Source of the DNA: Dyella subtropica
Lineage (GTDB): Bacteria > Pseudomonadota > Gammaproteobacteria > Xanthomonadales > Rhodanobacteraceae
Direction: 5' to 3'
Length of the DNA: 64,000 nt
Assembly (NCBI RefSeq): GCF_026283965.1
Contig: NZ_JAPDPD010000005.1
Coordinates: 62,001-126,000 of the forward strand
A program made the translations under genes and the position numbers. This document shows, piece by piece, positions 45,930 to 55,178 of this stretch. A model generated the notes under the pieces. The model searched no databases. It saw nothing but the letters and a program-made list of their open reading frames with translations, and was not told the origin of the DNA. The number at the start of each line of letters is the position of its first letter. Position 1 is the stretch's first letter.

Positions 45930-48029
45930 ATGTCCCGCCGACTCCTCGTGACCAATGCCCTGCCCTATGCCAATGGCCCGCTGCACCTGGGTCACATGCT
46001 GGGCTACATCCAGGCCGATATCTGGGTGCGCGCGCAGCGAATGGAGGGCAACGAGGCGTTCTATGTCTGCGCGGACGACGCGCACGGAACGCCGATCATG
46101 CTGGCGGCGGAGAAGGCTGGGCTGGCGCCGGAGGCCTATATCGACGGCATCCGCGTCGGCCATGAAGCGGATTTCGCCGCGTTCGGCGTGGCTTTCGACC
46201 ATTACCACTCGACGCACTCGGAAGAAAATCGTGAGCTGGCCTCGCTGATCTACACGCGCCTTCGCGACGCCGGCTACATCGCCAGCCGCAGCATCCAGCA
46301 GCTGTTCGATCCGGAAAAAGAAATGTTTCTGCCGGATCGCTACATCAAGGGCATCTGCCCAAATTGCGGCACGCCAGACCAGTACGGCGACAACTGCGAA
46401 AACTGCGGCGCCACTTACGCACCCACCGATCTGATCAAGCCTTATTCGGTGATGTCCGGGGCCACGCCGGTGCTGCGCGATTCGGAGCACTACTTCTTCG
46501 AGCTGGGCAAATTCGAATCTCTGCTGCGTGACTGGTTTGCCGGCAAGCACTCCGATGGCGAACCGGTGGCGAACAGCGGCGTAGTGGCCAAGCTGAAGGA
46601 GTGGCTGGATGGCGGCCTGAAAGATTGGGACATCTCGCGCGATGCGCCCTACTTCGGCTTTCCGATCCCCGATGCGCCGGGCAAGTTCTTCTACGTGTGG
46701 CTGGACGCGCCAGTGGGCTACCTCGCCAGCTTCAAGGCGCTGTGCGACAAGACGGACATCAAGTTCGACGATTTCCTCGCGCCCGATAGCCATGCCGAAA
46801 TGCACCACTTCATCGGCAAGGACATCATCAATTTCCATGGCCTGTTCTGGCCAGCCATGCTGCACGGCGCGAACTTCCGCACACCGACCGCATTGCACGT
46901 CAACGGCTATCTGATGGTGAACGGCGCGAAGATGTCCAAGTCGCGCGGCACATTTATCCAGGCGCGCACTTATCTGGATGCCGGACTGCACCCGGAGTTC
47001 CTGCGTTACTACTTCGCCTCCATGCTGAGCGACACGCCGGTGGATGTGGATCTCGACCTCAGGTCGTTCGAGGAGCGCGTCAACTCGCACCTGGTCGGCA
47101 AGTGGGTGAACATCGCCAGCCGCACCGCGGGCTTCGTGCACAAATACTTCGATGGCCGGCTTGCACCGTCGTTCAGTGCGGAAGAGACCGAGCTGTGGCG
47201 CTTGCTGGTCTCGCACTACAGCAATGTGCCCGCGCTATACCGCGATGGCGAGTTTGCCGAGGTGATGCGCAACTTCGTCATGATGGCGGACCTGGTCAAC
47301 GGCCATATTGCCGCCAAGGCACCGTGGACCATGGCCAAGGACGAGTCGCAACGCGAGGCTTTACACCAGGTCTGCTCGTTTGCACTGACCGCCTTCCGCT
47401 TGCTGGCCGGCATGCTCAAGCCTGTGCTGCCCGCCACCGTGGCTGCCGCTGAGCAGTTCCTCGCGGCGCCCATCATCGCTTTCGACGACGCCTGCGCCGA
47501 ACTGCATAACCACACGATCAACGCGTTTGAGCCCTTGCTCGGCCGCATCGACCCCAAGCGCATCGAGGCCATGGTGGAGGCATCCAAGGAGTCGCTTGGC
47601 GCGCCTGCGGCTGACGCCGTGCCCGTACCCGCCAAGAAACCGAAGGAAAACAGCAAGACCATGAGCAACACCAGCACCACCGCCGTCGACGGCGCCACCC
47701 TCATCGGCATCGACGACTTCACCAAGCTCGACCTGCGCATCGGCAAGGTCACCGCCTGCGAATTCGTGGACGGCTCCGACAAACTGCTGCGCTTCGAACT
47801 GGATGCCGGCCCGCTCGGCCAGCGCCAGATCTTCTCCGGCATCCGTGCCGCCTACGGTGAACCGGAAAAGCTGATCGGCCGCAACGTGGTGTTCATCGCC
47901 AACCTCGCCCCGCGCAAGATGCGTTTCGGTTTGTCCGAGGGCATGATTCTTTCGGCCGGCGACGGCGGCAGCGACTTGTTCCTGCTGGACGCGGACCAGG
48001 GTGCAAGGCCGGGCGCTACCGTTCGCTAA
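45930..48029 (+). CDS. metG: Methionyl-tRNA synthetase
   Basis: A 699-residue class I synthetase that charges initiator and elongator tRNA-Met. The HIGH motif is in NALPYANGPLHLGHMLGYI (HLGH at 18-21). The zinc knuckle is formed by CPNCG and CENCG (about 145-165). KMSKS occupies residues 334-338. A C-terminal EMAP/Trbp111-like tRNA-binding domain follows a Lys/Ala-rich linker (about 590-699: IDDFTKLDLRIGKV, ANLAPRKMRFGLSEGM). The ATG at 45930 is preferred over the one at 45900 because similarity starts there. Confidence 0.96.
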   Translation: MSRRLLVTNALPYANGPLHLGHMLGYIQADIWVRAQRMEGNEAFYVCADDAHGTPIMLAAEKAGLAPEAYIDGIRVGHEADFAAFGVAFDHYHSTHSEENRELASLIYTRLRDAGYIASRSIQQLFDPEKEMFLPDRYIKGICPNCGTPDQYGDNCENCGATYAPTDLIKPYSVMSGATPVLRDSEHYFFELGKFESLLRDWFAGKHSDGEPVANSGVVAKLKEWLDGGLKDWDISRDAPYFGFPIPDAPGKFFYVWLDAPVGYLASFKALCDKTDIKFDDFLAPDSHAEMHHFIGKDIINFHGLFWPAMLHGANFRTPTALHVNGYLMVNGAKMSKSRGTFIQARTYLDAGLHPEFLRYYFASMLSDTPVDVDLDLRSFEERVNSHLVGKWVNIASRTAGFVHKYFDGRLAPSFSAEETELWRLLVSHYSNVPALYRDGEFAEVMRNFVMMADLVNGHIAAKAPWTMAKDESQREALHQVCSFALTAFRLLAGMLKPVLPATVAAAEQFLAAPIIAFDDACAELHNHTINAFEPLLGRIDPKRIEAMVEASKESLGAPAADAVPVPAKKPKENSKTMSNTSTTAVDGATLIGIDDFTKLDLRIGKVTACEFVDGSDKLLRFELDAGPLGQRQIFSGIRAAYGEPEKLIGRNVVFIANLAPRKMRFGLSEGMILSAGDGGSDLFLLDADQGARPGATVR

Positions 48030-48056
48030 AACCGATTCGTCGTCAGCCACGCGGAT

Positions 48057-48665
48057 ATGACCACGCTAGCCGATCGCATCGATGCTCTGCTGCCTCAAAC
48101 CCAATGCGAACAATGCGGGTTTCATGGATGCCGCCCTTATGCGGAGGCCATCGCGCGCGGCGAAGCAGAGATCAATCAATGCCCGCCAGGCGGCGCAGCA
48201 GGCATTCTGAAACTCGCTACGCTGCTTGGGCGCGAGCCGCTTCCGCTCGATTCCGAACATGGCGTGGAAAAGCCACGCACCCTGGCGCGCATCGTCGAGG
48301 CTGACTGCATCGGTTGCACCAAGTGCATCCAGGTCTGTCCGGTGGATGCGATCGTGGGCTCGGCCAAGTTGATGCACACGGTGATCGCCGACGACTGCAC
48401 CGGTTGCGAGTTGTGCGTGCCTGCTTGCCCGGTGGACTGCATCGTGCTGGAACCGATGCCCATGGCACAGGTAGAAGACATCACCCACGCCGATTCGGCG
48501 CGTCGCCATTTCCAGCGTCGCGAGGCACGGCTGGCAGGCGAGCAGGCACAGCGCGAAGCCGAACTGGCCGCGCGCAAAGCACAAGTGGCCGCCACCGTCA
48601 GCGAGAACCCGGTGCTGGCCGCACTAGCCCGCGCCAAGGCAAAGCAACAGGAATCCAAACCGTGA
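48057..48665 (+). CDS. rnfB: Soluble RnfB-like ferredoxin
   Basis: A 202-residue iron-sulfur protein. The N-terminal Fe-S domain has [19 protein letters not shown] with three cysteines plus NQCPPGG, as in RnfB/RsxB. Two 4Fe-4S ferredoxin motifs follow: [16 protein letters not shown] and [16 protein letters not shown] (about 84-99 and 114-129). The hydrophobic N-terminal membrane helix of true RnfB is missing and no rnfACDGE genes are near, so this is probably a stand-alone electron carrier. Its stop overlaps the nth start (GTGA), the place that rnf/rsx genes hold next to nth in enterobacteria. Symbol given by similarity only. Confidence 0.85.
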   Translation: MTTLADRIDALLPQTQCEQCGFHGCRPYAEAIARGEAEINQCPPGGAAGILKLATLLGREPLPLDSEHGVEKPRTLARIVEADCIGCTKCIQVCPVDAIVGSAKLMHTVIADDCTGCELCVPACPVDCIVLEPMPMAQVEDITHADSARRHFQRREARLAGEQAQREAELAARKAQVAATVSENPVLAALARAKAKQQESKP

Positions 48666-49297
48666 AGCGAGCCGATGTCGTTGAGCTGTTCTCCCGCCTG
48701 CGCGAACTCGACCCGCACCCCACCACCGAACTGGACTACTCCACGCCCTTCGAATTGTTGGTTGCGGTGGTGCTGTCGGCACAGGCCACGGACGTAGGCG
48801 TCAACAAGGCGACGAAAAAACTCTTTCCCATCGCCAACACGCCGCAGGCCATCCTGGATTTGGGCGAGGAAGGGTTGAAGGGTTACATCAGCACGATCGG
48901 CCTGTTCAACGGCAAGGCCAAGAATGTGATCGCGCTATGTCGCATCTTGATCGATCAGTACGAAGGTGAGGTGCCGCGCACGCGTGAAGCGCTGGAAGCC
49001 CTGCCCGGCGTCGGCCGCAAGACCGCCAACGTGGTGCTCAACACGGCATTCGGGCATCCGACCATCGCAGTGGATACGCATATCTTCCGCGTTTCCAATC
49101 GCACCGGCCTTGCTCCCGGCAAAGATGTGCGCGCCGTAGAGGACAAGCTGGAGAAGGTCGTGCCGGCCGAGTTCAAACAGGACGCCCATCATTGGCTGAT
49201 CCTGCATGGGCGTTATGTGTGCAAGGCGCGCAAGCCCGATTGCCCGCAGTGTGTCATTCGCGATCTGTGTCGCTACAAGGACAAGACAGTCGCTTAG
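48662..49297 (+). CDS. nth: Endonuclease III
   Basis: A 211-residue base-excision repair glycosylase/AP lyase for oxidised pyrimidines. The helix-hairpin-helix is [18 protein letters not shown] with catalytic K120, and the aspartate is D138 in VDTHIFRV. The [4Fe-4S] loop [17 protein letters not shown] (about 185-201) is complete. The start is the GTG at 48662, overlapping the stop of the upstream ferredoxin gene; ORF length upstream of it is in another frame's shadow. The adjacent Fe-S protein may serve the repair enzyme's cluster or be a fossil link. Confidence 0.96.
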   Translation: MKRADVVELFSRLRELDPHPTTELDYSTPFELLVAVVLSAQATDVGVNKATKKLFPIANTPQAILDLGEEGLKGYISTIGLFNGKAKNVIALCRILIDQYEGEVPRTREALEALPGVGRKTANVVLNTAFGHPTIAVDTHIFRVSNRTGLAPGKDVRAVEDKLEKVVPAEFKQDAHHWLILHGRYVCKARKPDCPQCVIRDLCRYKDKTVA

Positions 49298-49304
49298 ACC
49301 ACCC

Positions 49305-49453
49305 TGTAGGAGCGCACCCTGTGCGCGAAAGCCCTGCGTTAGCAGGGCCGCGGTGAAGTGAAAAGCGCGATCCTTGCAGACCGTTTCACTCGGGCCATCC
49401 ATGGCCCGAGCTTTGCTAACGCAGGGCTTTCGCGCACAGGGTGCGCTCCTACA
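49305..49453. repeat. REP element with a perfect 40-bp inverted repeat after nth
   Basis: Arms 49305-49344 and 49414-49453 are exact reverse complements (TGTAGGAGCGCACCCTGTGC at the left end). The 69-bp middle holds the palindrome CGGGCCATCCATGGCCCG. It is the longest perfect example of this repeat family in the window and lies 8 bp past the nth stop codon. Confidence 0.9.
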
Positions 49454-49481
49454 AATGGTGTTTATCGATGTCGGAAAAAGC

Positions 49482-49508
49482 AAAACGGCGGGCAATGCCC
49501 GCCGTTTT
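49482..49508. terminator. Bidirectional terminator between nth and the porin
   Basis: AAAACGGCGGGC and GCCCGCCGTTTT flank AAT, with A-rich and T-rich sides. It lies between convergent genes and should end both transcripts. Confidence 0.9.
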
Positions 49509-49554
49509 TCCGTCCTTGGGTCGAACTCCCTTCCGATAACCGCGAGATCCGGGA

Positions 49555-50940
49555 TCAGTAGCTCAGCAAGCCCCAGAAACCGATTTCGTTGGTCTTGTAC
49601 TGGAATGCCTTGAGCGGGCCTTCCAGCTTGTCGTACTTCCACGCAAACGCCAGGCGCAGGTTCATCAGCACGTCGTAGGACACGCCGGCGTTGTAGTAGG
49701 TGTCCTTCAGCTTGTTCTGCGGACCGGTCACGCCCCAGTACTTGTAGTCCACGCGGTCGTAGCGGGCGAACACGGCCCACTGCTGCGCGAAGCTCCAATC
49801 ACCGAACAGCGAGTAGCCGTTGGCCTTGTCGCGCACGGCAACCGGAGCCGGCAGCACGCCGTTGTACTTCAGCACGTCGTCCCAGTTCTTGGCGGTGAAG
49901 TACTCGGCACCCACGCCAAAGGTCTTGTCGCGGTAGGCAACCAGCGCGTCGCCGCGGGTGGCGTTCTGGGTCGGCGCACCGCTCTGAACCTTGTTGCCGC
50001 GCTTGCCGTCATAACCGCCGACAGCGATGACCATCTCCTCGATCGGCGAGTAGCCGAAGCGGCCTTCAAAGTCGATGCCATTGGAACGCGACGGGTTCTT
50101 GTAGCCGCGGCCGGTAACGGCCGACAGCTGGTAGTTGATCGAGTTGTCGCCGGTGGTGGCACCCAGCGCATGGATACCCCAGTCGGACGAGTTGCCAAAG
50201 GAGCCGATGCCCTGCGCAGCAGTGCCGGCGGTGCCACGGCCACCGTCGATGGAGCGATCGGTGATGGTGTTCTCAAGGAAGCGATAGCCGTACCACTTCT
50301 CGACGAACGGAATCCACGGCATGTCAGCCGCACCGAAGCGCACGGCGAGGAGCGGATCGAACTTGCCCTGCACGTAGGCCTTCTTGATGAACAGGCTGGT
50401 CTGGCCCAGCGTCGACTGGTAGTTGAAGTCGGTGGTGAGGTTGGCCGACCAGACGTCGTCGAACTGATGATCGACGGTCAGGTAGAAGCGCTTCACGTCA
50501 TAGCCGGTGCCATTGACCGAACCATGACCGTCCTTCTTGACGTTACCGGTCTTCGGGGTCCATTCCTTGTGATCGACACTGGTCATGTCGAAGAACATGG
50601 TGGCGCCGATCTTGGTGTTGTTGATCAGCTTGTCGTACGTAGCGACCTTTTTGTCGCTCACAGCCTGCGCCTTCTGCACGGCTTCGACGTTCTGGCCGGT
50701 GCTGACGTTGATGTCAGACTGCGCGTCCGTGCGCTCTTCCAGCGAAGCCACCTTGGCCTGCAGCTCGGCGAGCTGGGCCTTCAGCAACTCGATCTCGGCG
50801 TTCTTGGACGCCTGCGAATCCTGGCTGGTGGTCGTCTGCTTGTGGGTGGCCTTGGCCTTCGTCGCCGGCTCAGCGGCAACGTGGAAACTGGCTACGCCCA
50901 AACCGGCAGCAATGGCCACCGCGAGCAACTTGGAACGCAT
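49555..50940 (-). CDS. OprO/OprP-like phosphate-selective porin
   Basis: A 461-residue outer-membrane protein with a signal peptide (1-22, ending VAAE). A coiled-coil of about 35 residues follows (IELLKAQLAELQAKVASLEE, about 45-75), typical of Porin_O_P family trimers. The 16-strand barrel pattern is seen throughout (FYLTVDHQFDDVWSANLTTDF, AFAWKYDKLE) and the C-terminus is an aromatic LLSY. A Pho box lies 118 bp upstream and the pstSCAB-phoU operon starts about 1.1 kb away, so phosphate or polyphosphate uptake under starvation is the best reading. Anion choice cannot be verified by eye; the arginine/lysine ladder was not mapped. Confidence 0.82.
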   Translation of the reverse strand: MRSKLLAVAIAAGLGVASFHVAAEPATKAKATHKQTTTSQDSQASKNAEIELLKAQLAELQAKVASLEERTDAQSDINVSTGQNVEAVQKAQAVSDKKVATYDKLINNTKIGATMFFDMTSVDHKEWTPKTGNVKKDGHGSVNGTGYDVKRFYLTVDHQFDDVWSANLTTDFNYQSTLGQTSLFIKKAYVQGKFDPLLAVRFGAADMPWIPFVEKWYGYRFLENTITDRSIDGGRGTAGTAAQGIGSFGNSSDWGIHALGATTGDNSINYQLSAVTGRGYKNPSRSNGIDFEGRFGYSPIEEMVIAVGGYDGKRGNKVQSGAPTQNATRGDALVAYRDKTFGVGAEYFTAKNWDDVLKYNGVLPAPVAVRDKANGYSLFGDWSFAQQWAVFARYDRVDYKYWGVTGPQNKLKDTYYNAGVSYDVLMNLRLAFAWKYDKLEGPLKAFQYKTNEIGFWGLLSY

Positions 50941-51057
50941 GGTTCTTCTCCGCTTGTTGGATAGGTATCACTTGGACCGCCCCCTTCGATCACCCGGCCG
51001 GCCAAGCAGGAACGGCGGCAGGATGCGGCCGATTGGTTACGATTCCATTCTTTTTGC

Positions 51058-51075
51058 ATGACAGAATGAAGACAG
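51058..51075 (-). promoter_or_regulatory. Pho box upstream of the porin gene
   Basis: On the minus strand the 18 bp read CTGTCTT-CATT-CTGTCAT, two 7-bp direct repeats 4 bp apart, and 13 of 14 repeat positions match the PhoB consensus CTGTCAT. A weak -10-like TGGAAT follows about 10 bp downstream. It lies 118 bp before the porin start. PhoB binding and induction by low phosphate are expected. Confidence 0.75.
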
Positions 51076-51149
51076 CCACCCCGTCCACTGCAACATTCGC
51101 CGCCTCAAACAGCTCACGGCGGGCACGGGGCGGCTGATATGCTCTCCCG

Positions 51150-51809
51150 ATGGAGAATCTCAATAACAGCATGGCCAACCGCATGGCCGAACGATTCCGC
51201 GGTTTCCTGCCGGTGATCGTGGATGTGGAAACCGGCGGTTTCGACGCCGAACGCGACGCCCTGCTGGAAATCGCCGCTGTCACCTTGGAAATGGATGCCG
51301 AGGGCTATCTGCGCCAGCGTCCGGCCGTGGCCGCGCATGTGGAACCCTTCCCCGGCGCCAATATCGACCCGCGCGCGTTGGAGATCACCGGGATCGACCC
51401 GGACAATCCGCTGCGCGGCGCGCTCAATGAGCGCTCGGCCCTGGAGCATGTGTTCAAGGCGGTGCGTGAATCGATGCGCGACCAGGATTGCCAACGCGCC
51501 ATTCTGGTGGGCCACAACGCGGCCTTCGACCTCGGGTTCCTCAATGCCGCAGTGCGCCGTTGCGGGCACAAGCGCAATCCGTTTCACCCTTTCAGCTGCT
51601 TCGATACCGCCACGTTGGGCGGCCTGGCCTACGGTCAGACCGTACTTAGCAAGTCGGTTATGGCCGCGGGTCACCTCTTTGATACGCGCGAAGCCCACTC
51701 GGCCATCTACGATGCCGAACGCACCGCCGAGCTGTTCTGCACCATCGTCAACCGCTGGCGCCGGCTCGAGACGTTCGAACGCGAGCACATCGGGTTGGGC
51801 GTACTCTGA
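51150..51809 (+). CDS. rnt: Ribonuclease T
   Basis: A 219-residue DEDD-family 3' exonuclease that trims tRNA, 5S and 23S rRNA ends. The Exo I motif is [22 protein letters not shown] (about 20-41); Exo II is [13 protein letters not shown], and Exo III is [14 protein letters not shown] with the catalytic histidine and aspartate. It starts 74 bp from the Pho box of the divergent porin gene. An in-frame ATG seven codons later (MANRMAERF) is an alternative start. Confidence 0.95.
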   Translation: MENLNNSMANRMAERFRGFLPVIVDVETGGFDAERDALLEIAAVTLEMDAEGYLRQRPAVAAHVEPFPGANIDPRALEITGIDPDNPLRGALNERSALEHVFKAVRESMRDQDCQRAILVGHNAAFDLGFLNAAVRRCGHKRNPFHPFSCFDTATLGGLAYGQTVLSKSVMAAGHLFDTREAHSAIYDAERTAELFCTIVNRWRRLETFEREHIGLGVL

Positions 51810-51934
51810 AGTCAGGCCCCGTCACGGGCCGAAGCGAAAGAAATTGCGCAGCGGCGTTCAGCGAAGACGCCCATCGTGCTCTTGCATCCAACCATGAAGA
51901 ACAAGTACTTGCGCCACTTTCAGGTGGCGCACAT

Positions 51935-51957
51935 GACAATCCGTGATCCATTGTCAC
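51935..51957 (+). promoter_or_regulatory. Possible operator upstream of pstS
   Basis: An inverted repeat TGACAAT-N9-ATTGTCA lies 97 bp before pstS. TTGTCAC (51952) followed four bases later by CTGAAAC is only a weak Pho-box match. I therefore call a candidate regulatory site; a clear PhoB box before pstS was not found by eye. Confidence 0.35.
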
Positions 51958-52054
51958 ACCACTGAAACATTCAGCTCATTTCATTGCAACACGGCGCGCA
52001 TGAAATAGGGAGCGGGCGGGAATCCCCCGTAACCCTTATCACTAAGGAGTCACC

Positions 52055-53089
52055 GTGTTGACCTCAACCAAATCCCTGTCTCGTATCGGCACGACTGCGG
52101 TGTTCGCTGCTGCGTCGCTGTTCGGCATGTCTGCCCACGCCACGGACATCACCGGCGCCGGTTCGAGCTTTGTCTATCCGGTGCTCTCGAAGTGGTCCGC
52201 CGCTTACGCCGAAAAGACCGGCAATAAGCTCAACTACCAGTCGGTGGGTTCGGGCGCTGGCGTGGCGCAGATCAAGGAAGGCACCATCGACTTCGGCGCC
52301 ACCGACGCGCCGCTGAAGGCCGAAGACCTCTCCAAGTTTGGTCTGGGTCAGTTCCCGGTGGTGGTCGGCGGCATCGTGCCGGTGGTCAACATCAGCGGCA
52401 TCGACGCCGGCAAGCTGAAGCTCGACGGCACCACGTTGGCCGACATTTTCCTCGGCAAGATCACCAACTGGAACGATCCCAAGATCGCCGCGCTGAATGC
52501 AGGCCTGGCTCTGCCGGCCGGCAAGATCACCGTGGTGCATCGTTCGGACGGTTCGGGCACCTCGTTCAACTTCACCAACTTCCTGTCCAAGGTGAACAAG
52601 GACTGGGCCGACAAGGTCAAGTTCGGCACCGCTGTCGAGTGGCCGACCGGCGTGGGTGGCAAGGGCAATGAAGGCGTGTCGCAGTACGTCAAGCAGATCA
52701 AGGGTTCGATCGGCTACGTCGAATACGCCTATGCCGTGAAGAACAAGATCAGCTGGGTCGACCTGAAGAACGCCTCCGGCAACTTCATCTCGCCGAGCGC
52801 CGAAGCCTTCGCCGCTGCCGCCGCCACCGCGGACTGGACCAGCGCCAAGGACTTCAACGTGATCATGACCAATGCGCCGGGCGCGCAGGCGTGGCCGATC
52901 ACCGCCACCACCTGGGTGGTGATGTACAAGAACCCGAAGAACGCCGAGCACACCAAGGTGTCGTTCGACTTCTTCAAGTGGGCACTGGAGAACGGCCAGC
53001 AGCAGGCGGCCTCGCTCGACTACGTCGCCCTGCCGGAAACCCTGGTCAAGAAGATCGAGGCGTACTGGGGCTCCGAGTACAAGCACTAA
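52055..53089 (+). CDS. pstS: Phosphate ABC transporter substrate-binding protein
   Basis: A 344-residue periplasmic protein that binds phosphate. The signal peptide is about 1-29 (cleavage at SAHA). The mature protein shows ITGAGSSFVYPVLSKWSAAY and the phosphate site SVGSGAGVAQIKEGTIDFGATDAPL, plus HRSDGSGTSFNFTNFLSK. Start is GTG with a good AAGGAG 8 bp upstream. It heads pstSCAB-phoU and is expected to be PhoB-regulated. Confidence 0.97.
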   Translation: MLTSTKSLSRIGTTAVFAAASLFGMSAHATDITGAGSSFVYPVLSKWSAAYAEKTGNKLNYQSVGSGAGVAQIKEGTIDFGATDAPLKAEDLSKFGLGQFPVVVGGIVPVVNISGIDAGKLKLDGTTLADIFLGKITNWNDPKIAALNAGLALPAGKITVVHRSDGSGTSFNFTNFLSKVNKDWADKVKFGTAVEWPTGVGGKGNEGVSQYVKQIKGSIGYVEYAYAVKNKISWVDLKNASGNFISPSAEAFAAAAATADWTSAKDFNVIMTNAPGAQAWPITATTWVVMYKNPKNAEHTKVSFDFFKWALENGQQQAASLDYVALPETLVKKIEAYWGSEYKH

Positions 53090-53099
53090 GGACACATCA

Positions 53100-53182
53100 G
53101 CGGCTGCTCCCTCGTGGGCAGCCGCCACCAGCATGGAAGCTGGTTGCATGACCCGGGCCGCCCCCTCGCAGGATGGGGCGGC
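53100..53182 (+). promoter_or_regulatory. Two hairpins between pstS and pstC
   Basis: GCGGCTGC/GCAGCCGC (53100-53125) and GCCGCCCC/GGGGCGGC (53157-53182), the second followed by TTGTTG. Such structures commonly cut read-through so that the binding protein is made in excess of the membrane parts. This role is inferred from position. Confidence 0.6.
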
Positions 53183-53274
53183 TTGTTGCTGAAAGGCGTC
53201 CCCGACCGGACGGGCCCTCGCGCCAGCCGGATCCGCCGGATTTTCGACGAATAGCTTTGAGGGATCGACATCAC

Positions 53275-54306
53275 ATGCAAGCGAACGAGGCTGCCCTGGC
53301 GCCCACCATCGCCCAGGAACACCGTGCTCACCGCGATGCGCGCGATGACCGGATGTTCGGCTGGCTGCTCAAGGGCTGCGCCCTGTTGGTACTCGTCAGC
53401 CTGGTTGGCGCTGCCGGCGCCACGCTGTGGGGTGGCCGCGAGGCCTTCAGCACGTTCGGCTGGGGCTTCCTGACCAGCTCAGAGTGGAACCCGACCGACG
53501 ACGTCTACGGCGCCCTGGTGCCCGTCTTCGGCACCATCATCACCTCATTCATTGCGCTGCTGATCGCCGTACCGGTGAGCTTCGGCATCGCGCTGTACCT
53601 GTCGGAAGTGGCGCCGCCGTGGCTGCGTACGCCGGTGGCATCGGCGATCGAACTGCTGGCTGGCATTCCCTCGATCATTTACGGCATGTGGGGCCTGTTC
53701 GTCTTCGTGCCGTTCTTCTCCGACCACATCAAGCCCTTCCTGATCCGCTATCTCGGCAGGGAAGCGGGCGATGTGCCCGGCACAGAACACGTTTCCTGGA
53801 TCGCCCAGCACCTGCCCTTCATGGGCAAGCTGTTCAACAGCGAGAACCTTTTCGGCGGCAGCGTGCTCACCGCGGGCATAGTGCTAGCCGTCATGATCAT
53901 CCCGTTCATTTCCTCGGTGATGCGCGAGGTGTTCCAGACCGTACCGACCCGACTCAAGGAGTCGGCCTATGCGCTGGGCTCCAGCACGTGGGAGGTCTCC
54001 TGGGACATCGTGCTGCCGTATACGCGCACAGCGGTGATCGGCGGCATCTTCCTGGGGCTGGGTCGCGCGCTGGGAGAGACCATGGCGGTGACCTTCATCA
54101 TCGGCAACAAGATGAAGTTGTCGCCCTCGCTGCTCGACCCCGGCGCCTCCATCGCATCGACCATCGCCAACCAGTTCGGCGAGGCGTCGGGCTTGCAGAA
54201 ATCCTCGTTGATGGCCTTGGCCTTCCTGCTCTTCGTGGTGACCTTCATCGTGCTGCTGATTGCACGCCTGATGCTGCGTCGCCTGGCCCATAAGGAAGGC
54301 CGCTGA
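53275..54306 (+). CDS. pstC: Phosphate ABC transporter permease PstC
   Basis: A 343-residue inner-membrane permease with about six helices. The ABC interaction motif is the EAA loop (ESAYALGSSTWEVSWDIVLPYTRTAVIGG-type region, about 228-256). ELLAGIPSIIYGMWGLFVF is a family hallmark. The start at 53275 has TGAGGGA upstream. The stop overlaps the pstA start (TGATG). Confidence 0.95.
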   Translation: MQANEAALAPTIAQEHRAHRDARDDRMFGWLLKGCALLVLVSLVGAAGATLWGGREAFSTFGWGFLTSSEWNPTDDVYGALVPVFGTIITSFIALLIAVPVSFGIALYLSEVAPPWLRTPVASAIELLAGIPSIIYGMWGLFVFVPFFSDHIKPFLIRYLGREAGDVPGTEHVSWIAQHLPFMGKLFNSENLFGGSVLTAGIVLAVMIIPFISSVMREVFQTVPTRLKESAYALGSSTWEVSWDIVLPYTRTAVIGGIFLGLGRALGETMAVTFIIGNKMKLSPSLLDPGASIASTIANQFGEASGLQKSSLMALAFLLFVVTFIVLLIARLMLRRLAHKEGR

Positions 54307-55178
54307 TGAACAGCCAGACGCTCTATCTACGCCGCCGCATCACCAACGCGATCGCGCTCGGCCTCAGCATGTTTGCCACCTTGATCGGCCTCGCCTTCCT
54401 GGCGTGGATCCTGTGGGAAACCCTGCGCCAGGGTATCTCCGCGATCAATCTCAACCTGTTCACCAAGATCACCGCCTACGGCGAGGATGGCGGCCTGCTC
54501 AACGCCATGGTCGGCAGCCTGGTGATCAATTTCATCGGCATCGCCATCGCTACGCCCATCGGCGTTCTGGCGGGCACCTGGCTGGCCGAATACGCCAACC
54601 GCACCCGGCTCGGCGAATCGATCCGCTTCCTCAACGACATTCTGCTGTCGGCACCCTCGATCGTGCTCGGCATGTTCGTCTACACCATCGTGGTGCTGCC
54701 GACCAAGACCCTCACCGACGGCTCCACCACGTATTCGGGTCTCGCTGGCGGCATCGCACTCGCCTTGATCGCCCTGCCGGTGATCGTGCGCACCACCGAC
54801 GAAATGCTTCGCCTGGTGCCCTCCACGCTGCGAGAAGCGGCGCTGTCGCTGGGCGTGCCGCAGTGGAAGCTGACCATGCAGGTGCTGATGCGCTCGGCGC
54901 GCTCGGGCATCATCACCGGCATCCTGCTCGCCCTGGCACGCATCAGCGGCGAAACGGCACCGCTGCTGTTCACCGCCTTCGGCAATCTCTACACAACCGT
55001 CAATCCGATGGACAAGATGGCCAGCCTGCCCCAGGTCATCTATGAGTATGCCAACCAGGCCGGTGACGGTATCCACGCGCTCGCCTGGGCCGGTGCCTTC
55101 ATCATCACCATGTTCGTGCTGATGCTGAGCCTGCTCGCTCGCCTGATCCTTTCTCGCAACAAGGTGTCCCATGACTGA
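54306..55178 (+). CDS. pstA: Phosphate ABC transporter permease PstA
   Basis: A 290-residue inner-membrane permease with six hydrophobic helices, partner of PstC. The EAA-like loop is [20 protein letters not shown] (about 178-197), and [19 protein letters not shown] is conserved. It overlaps pstC by one base and pstB by eight. Confidence 0.95.
   Translation: MNSQTLYLRRRITNAIALGLSMFATLIGLAFLAWILWETLRQGISAINLNLFTKITAYGEDGGLLNAMVGSLVINFIGIAIATPIGVLAGTWLAEYANRTRLGESIRFLNDILLSAPSIVLGMFVYTIVVLPTKTLTDGSTTYSGLAGGIALALIALPVIVRTTDEMLRLVPSTLREAALSLGVPQWKLTMQVLMRSARSGIITGILLALARISGETAPLLFTAFGNLYTTVNPMDKMASLPQVIYEYANQAGDGIHALAWAGAFIITMFVLMLSLLARLILSRNKVSHD

Noticed and set aside
45909-47216. A 435-residue minus-strand frame in metG
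   Set aside because: Antisense shadow of methionyl-tRNA synthetase.
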